Of a stretch of DNA of 64,000 nt, positions 26,787 through 36,285 are shown piece after piece (the stretch's first letter is position 1; every line of letters begins with the position of its first letter). The stretch is taken from the NCBI RefSeq assembly GCF_002157895.1, contig NZ_CP021377.1, positions 3,162,001 to 3,226,000 on the forward strand. Reading direction: 5' to 3'. The position numbers and the translations under genes were made by a program. The notes below the pieces were generated by a model. It had not been told where the DNA came from. It did no database searches and saw only the letters and a program-made list of their open reading frames with translations. This DNA is from Oceanisphaera profunda. GTDB lineage: Bacteria > Pseudomonadota > Gammaproteobacteria > Enterobacterales > Aeromonadaceae.

Positions 26787-28736
26787 ATGAATAAAACCCT
26801 GATGGCGAGCTTATTGGCGTTAGCGCTAACCGGTTGTGCCAGCTCACAATCGGATCAGCCTTTTAGCCTGACCTTGGCGCACATTAACGATACCCAATCA
26901 CATTTTGATGCCGATGATGTGCGACTCAGCTTTGCCAATAAAGCGGTTTACACCAGAGCCGGTGGCAGTGCGCGCGTCTTTAACTACGCCAATCAACTGC
27001 GTGAGCAAGCCCACACTAACAATCAGGCGTTTTTATTTTTACACGCCGGTGATGCGTGGCAGGGCAGCGGCTATTTTACTCAGCACAAAGGCGCCATGAA
27101 TGCGGATATTCTCAGCCGCATGCAACTCGATGCCATGACCCTGGGTGAGCGCGAGTTTGCCCTCGACAACCGCCATCTGGCGTCTTTTATTGAGCAAGTC
27201 GACTTTCCAGTGTTGGCGGCCAACCTAGATGCCCGCCAAGACGCGGATTTACAAGCGGTAGAAAATCTTCAGCCTTATGTCTTGTATGCCTTTAAAGGCA
27301 ATAAGAAAAAACGTGTGGCGAGCGTTAAAGACGCGGGTAAATCTCCGGTAGTAGCGGTATTGGGCTTGGTAAGACAAGACATGGCGACGGCGGGCAAGCA
27401 AGTGGGCCAGCTGAGCTTTGAGCAAGAAGTGAGCCGTGCTCAAAGCACAGTTAACGCGCTTAAAGAGCAAGGCGTGAGCCACATAGTGGCGCTGACGCAT
27501 TTAGGGCTGGAACGCGATAACCAGCTGGCGCAAAAAGTGAATGGCATTGATGTGATAGTTGGTGGCCATGCCCAAGGTTTATTGGGCGATTTTACGGCGC
27601 TGGGTGGCACTAAAAACGAACCTTATGCCCGCCGCTTTACTAACCCTGATGGCCGTGGCAGCACCTGTGTGGTGCAATCGGGCCAGTTTGGCCAAGCCAT
27701 AGGCAAAGTAACGGTGACTTTTACCTATGATGGCCGTGTCAGCCAGTGTGAAGGTGGCAATACCTTATTAGTCGACCAGCAGTTTTACACTGATGTACGC
27801 CGTAATGACACTCAACGAGTGAGCGAACAACAGCAGCAAAGCATTATGGCGGCCATTGCCGATGCCGATGCCGATAACATCGCCATAGTGGCAGAAGATA
27901 AATCCTTGCAGCAATACATTGCCAAAGAATATCAGCCAGCCTTATTAAAAGCGTACGGCAAGGTGATTGGTGTTGTGCCCCAGACTTTGGCTCACGCCCA
28001 GTTACCAGTAACCGGCAAAAGCTCACAAGTTGCTCCTTTGGTGGCGGCCAGTCAGCTGTATTGGCTAAATACACAGGGCGTACAATCTGTGACCGGTCGT
28101 CAGGCGGATTTTTCCTTGGTTGCTGCCAGTGCCATTAATCAAGGTGTCGAAATAGGGGCCATTAAAGCCGGCCAAATAAGCATGGAATTGTTGCCTGGTA
28201 ATAATCCCATTAGTTTGGTGTCATTAACCGGCCATCAGGTAGCAGGCTTATTGCTTGAAGCCATTAATGGTGCCATTGCGCCTAACGCTGATGGCGGCAG
28301 CTTCCCTTATGTGGCGGGTTTGCGTTATCAATTTAATGAAACCAGTCGTGGCCGAGGTTACTTGAGCCGCATTGAGTATGCACGCAATGGTCAGTGGACG
28401 CGTCTTGATCCTAATACCCAGTATCAAGTGGCGCTAACGGGCTTTCACGCTTTGGCTAACGGCGGTGGACAGACCTTGTTTGATGCTCAGCAAGTGCTCA
28501 CAGATCGTATCGACCTTGCCTATGTAAACGGTAACTTGGCCGCGTTCCCTGTGGCCAGATTGAGTAAAAATGCCCAAGGCGCCATTGAGGTGAACTATAT
28601 TAATCAGCCCCTTAATTGCCAGCAGGCGCAGGTGAGCTGTAATACCCCAGCGTATGCCTTTACCGATTATGTGCGAGATAATAGGCCGGCACTCACGGCC
28701 TTAGCGGAGCCTGGCATTAGCCTGAATCGCTTGTAA
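26787..28736 (+). CDS. UshA/NutA-family metallophosphatase-5'-nucleotidase lipoprotein with altered active-site motif
   Basis: A 649-residue lipoprotein (MNKTLMASLLALALTGC). The N-terminal metallophosphatase domain shows HINDTQSHFD, FLHAGDAWQGSGYF, ALTHLGLERD and VGGHAQGLLGD; the C-terminal nucleotide-binding domain shows NPISLVSLTGHQVAGLL and ALTGFHALANGGGQ. UshA relatives hydrolyse nucleotides or UDP-sugars in the periplasm with two metal ions. The usual GNHEFD block is LGEREFALD here, so the catalytic His and the Asn ligand are missing, and the DxH ligand pair reads D-T-Q. ATG 26787 fits the signal peptide. A terminator follows immediately. Confidence 0.85.
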   Translation: MNKTLMASLLALALTGCASSQSDQPFSLTLAHINDTQSHFDADDVRLSFANKAVYTRAGGSARVFNYANQLREQAHTNNQAFLFLHAGDAWQGSGYFTQHKGAMNADILSRMQLDAMTLGEREFALDNRHLASFIEQVDFPVLAANLDARQDADLQAVENLQPYVLYAFKGNKKKRVASVKDAGKSPVVAVLGLVRQDMATAGKQVGQLSFEQEVSRAQSTVNALKEQGVSHIVALTHLGLERDNQLAQKVNGIDVIVGGHAQGLLGDFTALGGTKNEPYARRFTNPDGRGSTCVVQSGQFGQAIGKVTVTFTYDGRVSQCEGGNTLLVDQQFYTDVRRNDTQRVSEQQQQSIMAAIADADADNIAIVAEDKSLQQYIAKEYQPALLKAYGKVIGVVPQTLAHAQLPVTGKSSQVAPLVAASQLYWLNTQGVQSVTGRQADFSLVAASAINQGVEIGAIKAGQISMELLPGNNPISLVSLTGHQVAGLLLEAINGAIAPNADGGSFPYVAGLRYQFNETSRGRGYLSRIEYARNGQWTRLDPNTQYQVALTGFHALANGGGQTLFDAQQVLTDRIDLAYVNGNLAAFPVARLSKNAQGAIEVNYINQPLNCQQAQVSCNTPAYAFTDYVRDNRPALTALAEPGISLNRL

Positions 28737-28775
28737 AAAATAACGAGGCCCGAACAATTCGGGCCTCGTTATTTG
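28737..28775 (+). terminator. Terminator of the UshA-like gene
   Basis: AAATAACGAGGCCCGAA pairs with TTCGGGCCTCGTTATTT around a CAA loop, a 17-bp perfect stem with flanking A and T residues, starting at the stop codon. Confidence 0.93.
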
Positions 28776-28916
28776 GTGTTATAAGTGGGACTTTTTTGGA
28801 GCTTATTTTAACGCCATCACGGCTACACGTCATCACGGTCACGAATATAGACAAGGTCCTCGATAATAAACCTGCTATGTTTTATATACTCTATCGAGTC
28901 TTATTTAGGGGGAGCC

Positions 28917-29486
28917 ATGCGAATTAAAAAAACACCGTTGTTGAGGCCTACGCAATGGCTGTTGGGAGCCGTCTTATGTGGTGTAACGCTCAGCTTTACC
29001 GCGGACGAGGCGCTAGCGGCGGAACCTTTGTCGGCCCCCGAAGGGCGGGTGTTGTTAACCCTTACCGGTAATATTGGGGTGACGAATTCGGGAACTAACA
29101 GCGCCCTGGAGCAAACCGAACAGGCCGAGTTTGATTTAGCGCTGCTGGACAGTTTGCCCCAGCATGAATTTGATACCGAAACCCCGTGGACCAATGGCGT
29201 GCATCGTTTTAGTGGCGTGTTATTACGCGATTTATTAGAACGCGTGGATGCGAAAGGCGTGGTGATTAAGGCGGTGGCGTTTAATGAATATTTTTCTGTC
29301 ATAGACATCTCACGTCCTGAATTGAGCGGATTGTTATTGGCCACTCGTATGGATGGCGAGCCGATGAGAATTCGCGATAAAGGCCCTTCTTGGCTGATGC
29401 TGCCCTTGTCGGAGTCAAAACAACTGGATAATAAACGTTTTCACGAATTGCTGATCTGGCAACTAAGAACACTGGATGTGCAATAA
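28917..29486 (+). CDS. Periplasmic protein with molybdopterin-oxidoreductase-like fold, no cysteine ligand
   Basis: A 189-residue protein with a signal peptide ending near ALA (about residue 34). The mature part resembles the small oxidoreductase molybdopterin-binding domain: LLTLTGNIGVTN, HRFSGVLLRDLLERV, YFSVIDISRPEL, and GEPMRIRDKGPSWLMLPL. Enzymes of this fold hold molybdenum through a conserved cysteine; here the only cysteine is in the signal peptide. It therefore probably binds a ligand or serves as a sensor rather than acting as an oxidoreductase. GGGGGAG precedes the ATG. A GGDEF-EAL gene follows after 17 bp, so the two are probably one unit. Confidence 0.75.
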   Translation: MRIKKTPLLRPTQWLLGAVLCGVTLSFTADEALAAEPLSAPEGRVLLTLTGNIGVTNSGTNSALEQTEQAEFDLALLDSLPQHEFDTETPWTNGVHRFSGVLLRDLLERVDAKGVVIKAVAFNEYFSVIDISRPELSGLLLATRMDGEPMRIRDKGPSWLMLPLSESKQLDNKRFHELLIWQLRTLDVQ

Positions 29487-29503
29487 ATGAGGATGTGCAA
29501 TAG

Positions 29504-31411
29504 GTGAAAAAATTCAAACTCTTGGTCATGACCGCCATAGTGGTGTTGTTCAGTGCCAGCTCCCTGTATAGCTATTACCGCGACTTTGAAGTGGTGCGCT
29601 ATGTCTCATCCACCGTTAAGGCGGTGGGCTGGAGCAGTTCAGAGTTAGAAATGGAAGTGGTGAAGTTTGACCAAGCTCTGACCGCGTTAGCAGCTGGCCT
29701 AGAAGACAACGAGTATCTAGAGCTGCGCTTTGAGGTGCTCTGGAGTCGGGTTAATAGCTTATTAGCAGGTAAAGAAAATCGCCCACTGCGTGAGCAGCCT
29801 GGCGTATTGCCCTTGCTTGGCAGCTTATCAGAGCAATTAAGATTATGGGAAGACGACGTTTATGGGCTTAGCGGCGGAGATGTCGCGGCCATTGTGGCGT
29901 TGCGCGAAGAGCTTACCCATTTTCATCAATTAGCCCGAGAAATTAACGTTGATAACTTTTCTGGCGATAATATTTGGCGCCAGCTCGATGTGCTGCAAGA
30001 CACGCGGCTGAGATCCTCGCTCTCCTTGGCGGGGCTGCTGCTCAGTGGTGCCTTGATGCTGCTGTTATTGGTGCGCGAAAACCGCCGCAATCGACAATTG
30101 GCTTATCACGACATTCTGACCGGTTTGCCGAATCGCATGCATTTTTACCAGCTTATAGATCAGGCGATGCAGTGGGCGGATCGCCATGACCGCTCTTTGG
30201 CGGTGCACATGGTCGATCTCGATGGCTTTAAGGCCATTAATGACAGCTTGGGTCATAAAGTCGGCGATAAAGTATTAAAAATAGTGGCAGAACGCTTGCA
30301 AACGGCTCTCGGCGAACAAGGCCAAGTGGCACGCTTAGGCGGCGATGAATTTGTGATCATTCAGCGTTTGCCCAGCTCAGAAGAGGCCAGCCCCATGGCC
30401 ACCGTGTTGTGGCAGGCCATCGTGCGCGATGTAGAGCTAACGGATGGCTGTTTGTCCCCACAAGCCAGCATAGGCACCAGTTTATATCCGGCACAAGCGT
30501 CGAGTGTAACCGAGCTGCTCAGTCATGCGGATACGGCCATGTATTACGCTAAACACAGCCGCAGCCATGCCACTCAATTGTACGAAAGTGGCATGGATGA
30601 GCGGCGTCTGCGTCGCCAAAAATTAGCGGTTGCTTTGCAAACAGCCATAGAGCAAGACACATTAACGCTGCATTATCAGCCTATTTATAGCTTAGCCACC
30701 GGTAAAATTGAGTCCATTGAAGCCCTGTTGCGTTGGCAATCCGTGGAGCACGGCACTGTGTATCCGCTGGAGATTATCGCCGTGGCCGAGCAGCACGGCT
30801 TGGCTCATCGTCTTAATGAATGGGTGCTGCACACGGCCTGCAGTCAGCTGCACTTCTGGCACCAGCGAGGCTATAAGCCGCTGAAGGTAAACGTCAATAT
30901 TAGCCCTAGCATCTTTATGGACGGTGAGCTGGCCAATACGGTGCGCCGAGTATTGCAGCAAACCCAACTCAGTGCCGCCGCTTTGGTGTTAGAAATTACC
31001 GAAGACACCAGTTTGTGGGATACCGCAGGCTCTGCGGAGACCCTAGAGCAACTGCGTGCGCTGGGTATTGAGATTGCGCTCGATGACTTTGGTACTGGTT
31101 ATTCGTCTTTTAGTCATTTGCGCCAATTGCCGCTCAATAAGCTTAAAATTGATAAGTCGTTTGTCGCGGATATGGTGACCGACGTGCGTGCCCTTAATTT
31201 GGTTAAAACCATTATCTCACTGGCGCACAGCCTAGATATGAGGGTAGTGGCCGAGGGCATAGAAGATGCAGCACAACAGGATAAGCTTGCGCAACTAGGC
31301 TGTGATCTCGGCCAAGGTTACTGGCTCGCCCGCCCCATGTCGGCCACCGCCATGAGCGAAGAGTTAATGGCCAAAGCGGCGCGCCATCTCAGCGTAGCTA
31401 AAGCGCAGTGA
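29504..31411 (+). CDS. Membrane GGDEF-EAL cyclic-di-GMP enzyme
   Basis: A 635-residue inner-membrane protein. A first helix (about 5-22), a periplasmic helical region (about 25-165) and a second helix (LSLAGLLLSGALMLLLLV) frame a sensor domain. The GGDEF domain (about 200-365) has an intact LGGDEF active site but no RxxD inhibitory site before it. The EAL domain (about 375-620) shows EALLRW, EITED and DDFGTGYSSF, the usual metal- and substrate-binding residues. It may therefore make or break c-di-GMP. GTG start, GAGG upstream. It is coupled to the preceding periplasmic protein gene. Confidence 0.92.
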   Translation: MKKFKLLVMTAIVVLFSASSLYSYYRDFEVVRYVSSTVKAVGWSSSELEMEVVKFDQALTALAAGLEDNEYLELRFEVLWSRVNSLLAGKENRPLREQPGVLPLLGSLSEQLRLWEDDVYGLSGGDVAAIVALREELTHFHQLAREINVDNFSGDNIWRQLDVLQDTRLRSSLSLAGLLLSGALMLLLLVRENRRNRQLAYHDILTGLPNRMHFYQLIDQAMQWADRHDRSLAVHMVDLDGFKAINDSLGHKVGDKVLKIVAERLQTALGEQGQVARLGGDEFVIIQRLPSSEEASPMATVLWQAIVRDVELTDGCLSPQASIGTSLYPAQASSVTELLSHADTAMYYAKHSRSHATQLYESGMDERRLRRQKLAVALQTAIEQDTLTLHYQPIYSLATGKIESIEALLRWQSVEHGTVYPLEIIAVAEQHGLAHRLNEWVLHTACSQLHFWHQRGYKPLKVNVNISPSIFMDGELANTVRRVLQQTQLSAAALVLEITEDTSLWDTAGSAETLEQLRALGIEIALDDFGTGYSSFSHLRQLPLNKLKIDKSFVADMVTDVRALNLVKTIISLAHSLDMRVVAEGIEDAAQQDKLAQLGCDLGQGYWLARPMSATAMSEELMAKAARHLSVAKAQ

Positions 31412-31810
31412 ACTTAAGCGGGCCTGCGTAGCTGGCGGGTTTTAAAACCAAAACTAGAACCAAACCGAGCCGAATAAATTGGCTCCTACAAAAACCGTGC
31501 ACTTGTAATCGCTGCTTTACCTGCAAAACTCTGCGCAGCGGATGCTTTAAAGATTTATGCCTGCGGCATAATGCGAGAACAAGTGTTCGCCTACAAAAGA
31601 TTCTAAACTCCTCGTCTGACCCCTGTTTTGATACAAAACATGCTACCCCCAGATATTTTCTTCACTTACCCCTCCAGACTTTCCTAACTGTTCTAGTATC
31701 TAAACGACTCTATTAGCAAAATGAGGCTGCCTAGCAGCTGCGCTTACCGTTAGGTGAAACCTTGTATTTAGGTAAACCTTGTCGCTTAGGAGAATCGAAG
31801 GAGAGGAGCC
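31412..31810. other. Intergenic interval with dispersed repeat, upstream of prpB
   Basis: The left half holds a repeat of the CTGGCGGGTTT type and a copy of the GCGAGAACAAGTGTTCGCC repeat at about 31555-31598. The right half (31620-31800) is unique and should contain the prp promoter, but I could not identify a convincing promoter or PrpR site. No gene is seen. Confidence 0.6.
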
Positions 31811-32791
31811 ATGAAGCACAGTTTATTAGCTCGCTTAGCGGCAGTTTCTGCTGGCTCGACGATGCACTCTTCACCATCTGGCCCGTTAGTAATAGTGGGT
31901 GCCATTAATGCCTATAGCGCCATGCAGGCAGAGCTTGCAGGGCATCAAGCGCTGTATTTATCCGGTGCTGGGGTGGCCAATGCCTCTTATGGACTGCCCG
32001 ACTTAGGCATTACCAGCCTCAATGACGTATTAGAAGATGCACGCCGTATTACCGCTGCCAGCGATTTGCCCTTATTAGTGGATGTGGACACTGGTTTTGG
32101 CGGCGCTTTTAATATTGCGCGTACGATACGAGAAATGGAGCGCGCCGGTGTCAGTGCCATTCATATTGAAGATCAAGTGGCGCAAAAGCGCTGCGGCCAT
32201 CGACCTCACAAAGCTATCGTCTCCCTTGATGAAATGGTGGATCGCATTAAAGCGGCGGTGGATGCCCGCACCGATAGCAATTTCACCATAATGGCGCGCA
32301 CCGATGCGTTGGCCGTAGAGGGCTTAAACAGTGCTATAGATCGGGCTCAGGCCTGTGTGGCGGCCGGTGCCGATATGATTTTTCCCGAAGCTGTGACCCG
32401 CTTGGTGGATTATCAGGCATTTTGTGCCGCCGTGTCTGTACCTGTGCTGGCCAATATTACTGAGTTTGGCCAAACCCCATTATTTACTCAAACCGAGCTG
32501 GGCGCGGTAGGGGTGGCCATGGTGCTGTATCCGTTGTCGGCCTTTCGTGCCATGAGTCAGGCGGCGGAGCGAGTCTATAAAGAGCTGCTTAGCGACGGTC
32601 ATCAGCGCCATGTGCTGGAATTGATGCAAACCCGAGAGCAGCTTTATCACACCCTTGGCTATCATGAATATGAAGCCAAGCTGGATGCTTTATTTAACGC
32701 TGCCGCTAACCCTTCAACTCCACTATCAACTACAACTTCTGATACAGAACCCCCTTTGGTTTTAGCTAAAAGAGGAACTCAGCATGACTAA
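31811..32791 (+). CDS. prpB: 2-Methylisocitrate lyase
   Basis: PrpB splits 2-methylisocitrate to pyruvate and succinate, the last step of the methylcitrate cycle for propionate. The fold is the isocitrate lyase/PEP mutase barrel: [12 protein letters not shown], the metal site HIEDQ, the active-site loop KRCGH with catalytic cysteine, and [10 protein letters not shown]. At 326 residues it is about 30 longer than E. coli PrpB; the extra part is a Ser/Thr/Pro-rich tail ([14 protein letters not shown]). Its 3' end overlaps prpC by 8 bp. GGAGAGGAG gives a strong ribosome site. Confidence 0.93.
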   Translation: MKHSLLARLAAVSAGSTMHSSPSGPLVIVGAINAYSAMQAELAGHQALYLSGAGVANASYGLPDLGITSLNDVLEDARRITAASDLPLLVDVDTGFGGAFNIARTIREMERAGVSAIHIEDQVAQKRCGHRPHKAIVSLDEMVDRIKAAVDARTDSNFTIMARTDALAVEGLNSAIDRAQACVAAGADMIFPEAVTRLVDYQAFCAAVSVPVLANITEFGQTPLFTQTELGAVGVAMVLYPLSAFRAMSQAAERVYKELLSDGHQRHVLELMQTREQLYHTLGYHEYEAKLDALFNAAANPSTPLSTTTSDTEPPLVLAKRGTQHD

Positions 32792-33896
32792 CACCCAAGG
32801 CTTGCGCGGCCAAAGTGCCGGCGACACTGCCATTAGCTCGGTGCAAGCCACCGGCACGGGGCTGGCTTATCGCGGCTATAACGTGGTGGACTTGGCCAGT
32901 AAGGCTCAATTTGAAGAAGTGGCGTTTTTGCTGCTCAAAGGGTATTTGCCCAATAAAGGTGAGCTTGCCGCCTTCCACAGTCGCTTGGCGGCGAATCGAG
33001 GCTTACCGGCGGCATTGCGTACGGTACTGGAGTTAATACCGGCGTCGGCACATCCCATGGACGTGCTGCGCACCGGCTGCTCTGTGCTGGGCAACCTAGA
33101 AACCGAAACCCACTTTAGTGAGCAGCAAGCGGCGGCGGAGCGCATCATCGCTTTGCTGCCCGCCATTATTTGCTATTGGTATCGCTACACCCACGATGGC
33201 GTACGCATCGACACCCTACTGGACGATACCAGTGTGGCGGGGCATTTCTTACATATGTTGCGCGGCAGTGCGCCGAACGAGCTCGATACCAAAGTGATGA
33301 ACTGCTCGTTAATTCTGTATGCCGAGCATGAGTTTAATGCTTCCACTTTTACCGCCCGCGTCTGTGCTTCCACGCTCACCGATATGCACTCTGCCGTTAC
33401 CGCCGCCATCGGCACCTTGCGCGGCCCTTTGCACGGCGGCGCCAACGAAGCCGCCATGGCCATGATTGCCCTGTGGAATACTCCCGATGAGGCCGAGCAA
33501 GGGCTGATGGAGATGCTGGCGCAAAAGCAGAAAGTAATGGGTTTTGGTCATGCGGTCTATAAAAGTAAAGATCCGCGTAACGCCATTATTAAAGCGTGGG
33601 CGAAAAAACTCAGTGAGTCGGTGGGCGATCGGCAGTTATATCCAATTTCTGAGCGGGTAGAAGAAGTGATGGCGCGGGAGAAAAAGCTGTTTGCCAATGC
33701 GGACTTTTATCATGCCAGTGCTTACCACTTTATGGGCATTCCCACCCAAATGTTTACGCCCATTTTTGTACTCAGTCGCGTAACCGGCTGGGCGGCGCAC
33801 ATTATGGAGCAGCGAGCGCACAATCGTATTATCCGACCCACCGCTGACTACATAGGACCCGAGGCTCAAGCTTGGAAACCCATCTCTAAGCGTTAA
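32784..33896 (+). CDS. prpC: 2-Methylcitrate synthase
   Basis: PrpC condenses propionyl-CoA with oxaloacetate to 2-methylcitrate. The 370-residue protein is a compact citrate synthase homologue. Catalytic blocks include the histidine in [12 protein letters not shown], the second histidine in [14 protein letters not shown] and the later arginine/aspartate region. It overlaps prpB, which marks it as the methylcitrate rather than the citrate enzyme. Translation is probably coupled to prpB. Confidence 0.93.
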   Translation: MTNTQGLRGQSAGDTAISSVQATGTGLAYRGYNVVDLASKAQFEEVAFLLLKGYLPNKGELAAFHSRLAANRGLPAALRTVLELIPASAHPMDVLRTGCSVLGNLETETHFSEQQAAAERIIALLPAIICYWYRYTHDGVRIDTLLDDTSVAGHFLHMLRGSAPNELDTKVMNCSLILYAEHEFNASTFTARVCASTLTDMHSAVTAAIGTLRGPLHGGANEAAMAMIALWNTPDEAEQGLMEMLAQKQKVMGFGHAVYKSKDPRNAIIKAWAKKLSESVGDRQLYPISERVEEVMAREKKLFANADFYHASAYHFMGIPTQMFTPIFVLSRVTGWAAHIMEQRAHNRIIRPTADYIGPEAQAWKPISKR

Positions 33897-34325
33897 CCTT
33901 GCCACGGAACAAGAGGCCGCTTTAGCCGGCCGGTTTTACGTAGTAAAACAAGAACCTACAAACCACATCAATGTTAAACAAGGTGTGATTTGTAGGTAGT
34001 CTTTGTCAATGCCGTGCGATTTTAAGATTTTGGTGGCGCGACGCGCCACCGGCCAGCTAAAGCGGCCTCTACGGTGCAACGTTGTGAAAATTGGCGTGGC
34101 TGTGGTTTTTTAACGTATGGCTAACAGGATACTCGATATCCTTATGTAACCCATTGAATTTATTGACGCTGAGATCACTGAGACACGGCTGAGCTTTGTG
34201 GATAATCAGGTACCCATTAAAAATTAGTTTTTGTTGTTTTACTTTTCCGTGTATTCCGTGGCTAAGCAGCCTTTAATCATTAAGAACAAACATCACACGA
34301 TTTACGCACAACTCTAGGAGCGCTA
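33897..34325. repeat. Repeat-filled spacer between prpC and prpD
   Basis: These 429 bp carry a GGTTTTACGTAGTAAAACAAG-like hairpin near 33930, a perfect palindrome GGTGGCGCG-A-CGCGCCACC at 34032-34050 followed by CTTTAGCTGGC-type sequence (reverse sense), and a TTCCGTGTATTCCGTGGCTAA arm at about 34246-34268. No gene is seen. The insertion splits what is usually a compact operon. Confidence 0.65.
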
Positions 34326-35777
34326 ATGAGCAAGCATGTGGAGCACAATCAGCGACCGGCGCCGGATGCCTTGTTAGTCAGCATTGCCGATTATGTGATG
34401 GATTATCAGATAACTTCAGATGCGGCATATAACACCGCACGGCTGTGTTTGATGGACACCCTAGGCTGTGGCTTGCTGGCGCTGCGTTTTCCAGAATGCA
34501 CCAAGCATCTCGGCCCCATAGTGCCGGGCACCACAGTGGCGCACGGGGCGCGGGTGCCGGGTACCTCTCATGTGCTGGACCCGATTACGGCGGCCTTTAA
34601 TATTGGTTGTATGATCCGCTGGCTGGATTTTAACGATACTTGGCTGGCCGCCGAGTGGGGGCATCCCTCTGATAATCTGGGTGCCATTTTGGCGGTGGCG
34701 GATTACACAAGTCGAGTGGCGCAGGCCGAGGGCAGGGCGGGACTCACTATGCAAGATGTGCTCACCGCCATGATCAAAGCTCATGAAATTCAAGGAGTGC
34801 TGGCGCTAGAGAATAGCTTTAACCGCGTAGGACTGGATCATGTGTTATTAGTGCGCGTGGCTTCTACTGCTGTGGTGACACAGCTGTTGGGCGGCACTAA
34901 GGCACAGGTGATAGATGCATTATCTCAAGCGTGGGTGGATGGCTGCGCGCTGCGCACCTATCGCCATGCGCCCAATGCGGGCTCGCGCAAGTCTTGGGCG
35001 GCGGGGGACGCTACCGCGCGCGCCGTGCGTCTGGCCATGATCACTCTGAAAGGTGAAATGGGCTTGCCCTCTGTGCTTAGTGCGCCGCAATGGGGATTTA
35101 ATGAGGTACTATTTAACGGCCAACCCATCCGGCTAAGCCAGCCTTTTGCCAGCTATGTAATGGAAAATATCTTATTTAAGCTCAGTTTTCCTGCGGAGTT
35201 TCACGCGCAAACGGCGGTGGAGTGCGCACTGCAGTTGCACCCACAGCTTAACGGTCGCATCGATGATATCGCCCGCATCGAAATTAGCACCCATGAGTCG
35301 GCGATGCGCATTATTTCCAAGCGTGGTGAGCTGAATAATCCCGCCGACCGCGATCACTGCCTGCAATACATGGTGGCGGTGCCTTTGTTGTTTGGTGAGC
35401 TGGTAGCCGAGCATTATGAAGATGACTTTCACCAAGCACATCCGGCTATCGATGTGCTGCGCGAAAAAATGCAGGTCACGGAAGAGGCCAGCTACAGTGC
35501 CGATTATCTGCAGCCGGATAAGCGTGCCATCGCTAACGCCATACAGGTGTTTTTTAAGGACGGTAGCCACACCGCTAAAGTCGAAGTGATGTATCCCATC
35601 GGTCACAAGCGCCGCCGCGCAGCAGGCCTGCCGGTATTAGAACAGAAATTTGTGCGTAATTTGCAGACTCGTTTCCCCCCGGCGCAATGCCAAGCCATTA
35701 TCGAGGCCTGCCAACACCAAGCACAGTTAGCTAAGCTGTCGGTCGTGGATTTTATGGGTTTATGGCTGATTAATTAA
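34326..35777 (+). CDS. prpD: 2-Methylcitrate dehydratase
   Basis: PrpD dehydrates 2-methylcitrate to 2-methylaconitate and is iron-sulfur independent. The 483-residue length matches E. coli PrpD. Typical blocks: [10 protein letters not shown] near the start, [22 protein letters not shown], the HEIQG segment, [17 protein letters not shown], and [15 protein letters not shown]-like residues at about 280-300. GGAG precedes the ATG. Neither acnD nor prpF is present, so this is the PrpD-type pathway; hydration to methylisocitrate would rely on an aconitase elsewhere. No prpR regulator is in the window. Confidence 0.93.
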   Translation: MSKHVEHNQRPAPDALLVSIADYVMDYQITSDAAYNTARLCLMDTLGCGLLALRFPECTKHLGPIVPGTTVAHGARVPGTSHVLDPITAAFNIGCMIRWLDFNDTWLAAEWGHPSDNLGAILAVADYTSRVAQAEGRAGLTMQDVLTAMIKAHEIQGVLALENSFNRVGLDHVLLVRVASTAVVTQLLGGTKAQVIDALSQAWVDGCALRTYRHAPNAGSRKSWAAGDATARAVRLAMITLKGEMGLPSVLSAPQWGFNEVLFNGQPIRLSQPFASYVMENILFKLSFPAEFHAQTAVECALQLHPQLNGRIDDIARIEISTHESAMRIISKRGELNNPADRDHCLQYMVAVPLLFGELVAEHYEDDFHQAHPAIDVLREKMQVTEEASYSADYLQPDKRAIANAIQVFFKDGSHTAKVEVMYPIGHKRRRAAGLPVLEQKFVRNLQTRFPPAQCQAIIEACQHQAQLAKLSVVDFMGLWLIN

Positions 35778-35825
35778 CCTAAGTAATGGAATTTATCGTT
35801 TTGCTGCGCAAAGGTTTTAATGGAG

Positions 35826-36030
35826 AACAGATCTAAAAGGGACTTTTAATGGGTAAGGGCTAAGCTCGGTCTTATGTTCTGGTTTTAAACAAATCGCCAG
35901 CTACGCTGGCCTGCCGAACTCCTCTTTACCAAAGAGACGGTGGGCTACAAGAGACCTCTGGTTTTTGTAGGCGTCTTATTTTTAGGTAAGAGTATTCGCG
36001 CATTACACCGCAGGTGTAAATCTTAAAACC
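35826..36030. repeat. Composite dispersed repeat upstream of urease
   Basis: It begins with AGATCTAAAAGGGACTTTTA (about 35829-35848) and GGGTAAGGGCTAAG, then GCCAGCTACGCTGGC, and ends with GTAGGCGTCTTATTTTTAGG and CATTACACCGCAGGTGTAA. The same modules occur at 54122-54336 and 58453-58679. The remaining part of the gap, 36031-36243, is the urease control region. Confidence 0.75.
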
Positions 36031-36070
36031 GGCCTCTACGTTGGGGATAAGCCAACACCCCTTGGCGCCT

Positions 36071-36087
36071 TGCACCAATAGGGTGCA
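36071..36087. promoter_or_regulatory. NtrC-type binding site upstream of urease
   Basis: TGCACCAATAGGGTGCA matches the enterobacterial NtrC consensus TGCACYAWWWTGGTGCA at 16 of 17 positions. It sits inside a longer perfect palindrome with 10-bp arms (36067-36091). Its centre is about 170 bp upstream of the transcription start predicted from the sigma-54 promoter, a normal enhancer distance. Confidence 0.7.
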
Positions 36088-36122
36088 AGGCAGGCTTTCC
36101 CGCACCTTAGCGCACTTTTTCC

Positions 36123-36139
36123 CGCACTCTGCGGGTGCC
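36123..36139. promoter_or_regulatory. Second, weaker NtrC-like half-palindrome
   Basis: CGCACTCTGCGGGTGCC keeps the GCAC and GGTGC halves and agrees with the consensus at 11 of 17 positions. Its centre is 52 bp from the strong site, about five helical turns, so two dimers could lie on the same face. This is only suggestive. Confidence 0.35.
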
Positions 36140-36222
36140 TAGTGGTCACGTTTATTGTTATTATGGCGCGAGAAAGCTCCTTCTCTTACATAATAAGTTG
36201 ATTTTATAAGATAATTTATAGT

Positions 36223-36238
36223 TGGCATTAAATTTGCT
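36223..36238 (+). promoter_or_regulatory. Sigma-54 (-24/-12) promoter of the urease operon
   Basis: TGGCAT, five bases, TTGCT: the invariant GG and GC are exactly 12 bp apart, as in TGGCAC-N5-TTGCA. The predicted transcription start is near 36249. Together with the upstream NtrC-type site this points to nitrogen-limitation control. Confidence 0.75.
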
Positions 36239-36285
36239 TTACTATGAATACTTACAGAGCAACCCTAACCTGGCTTATTTTGATG

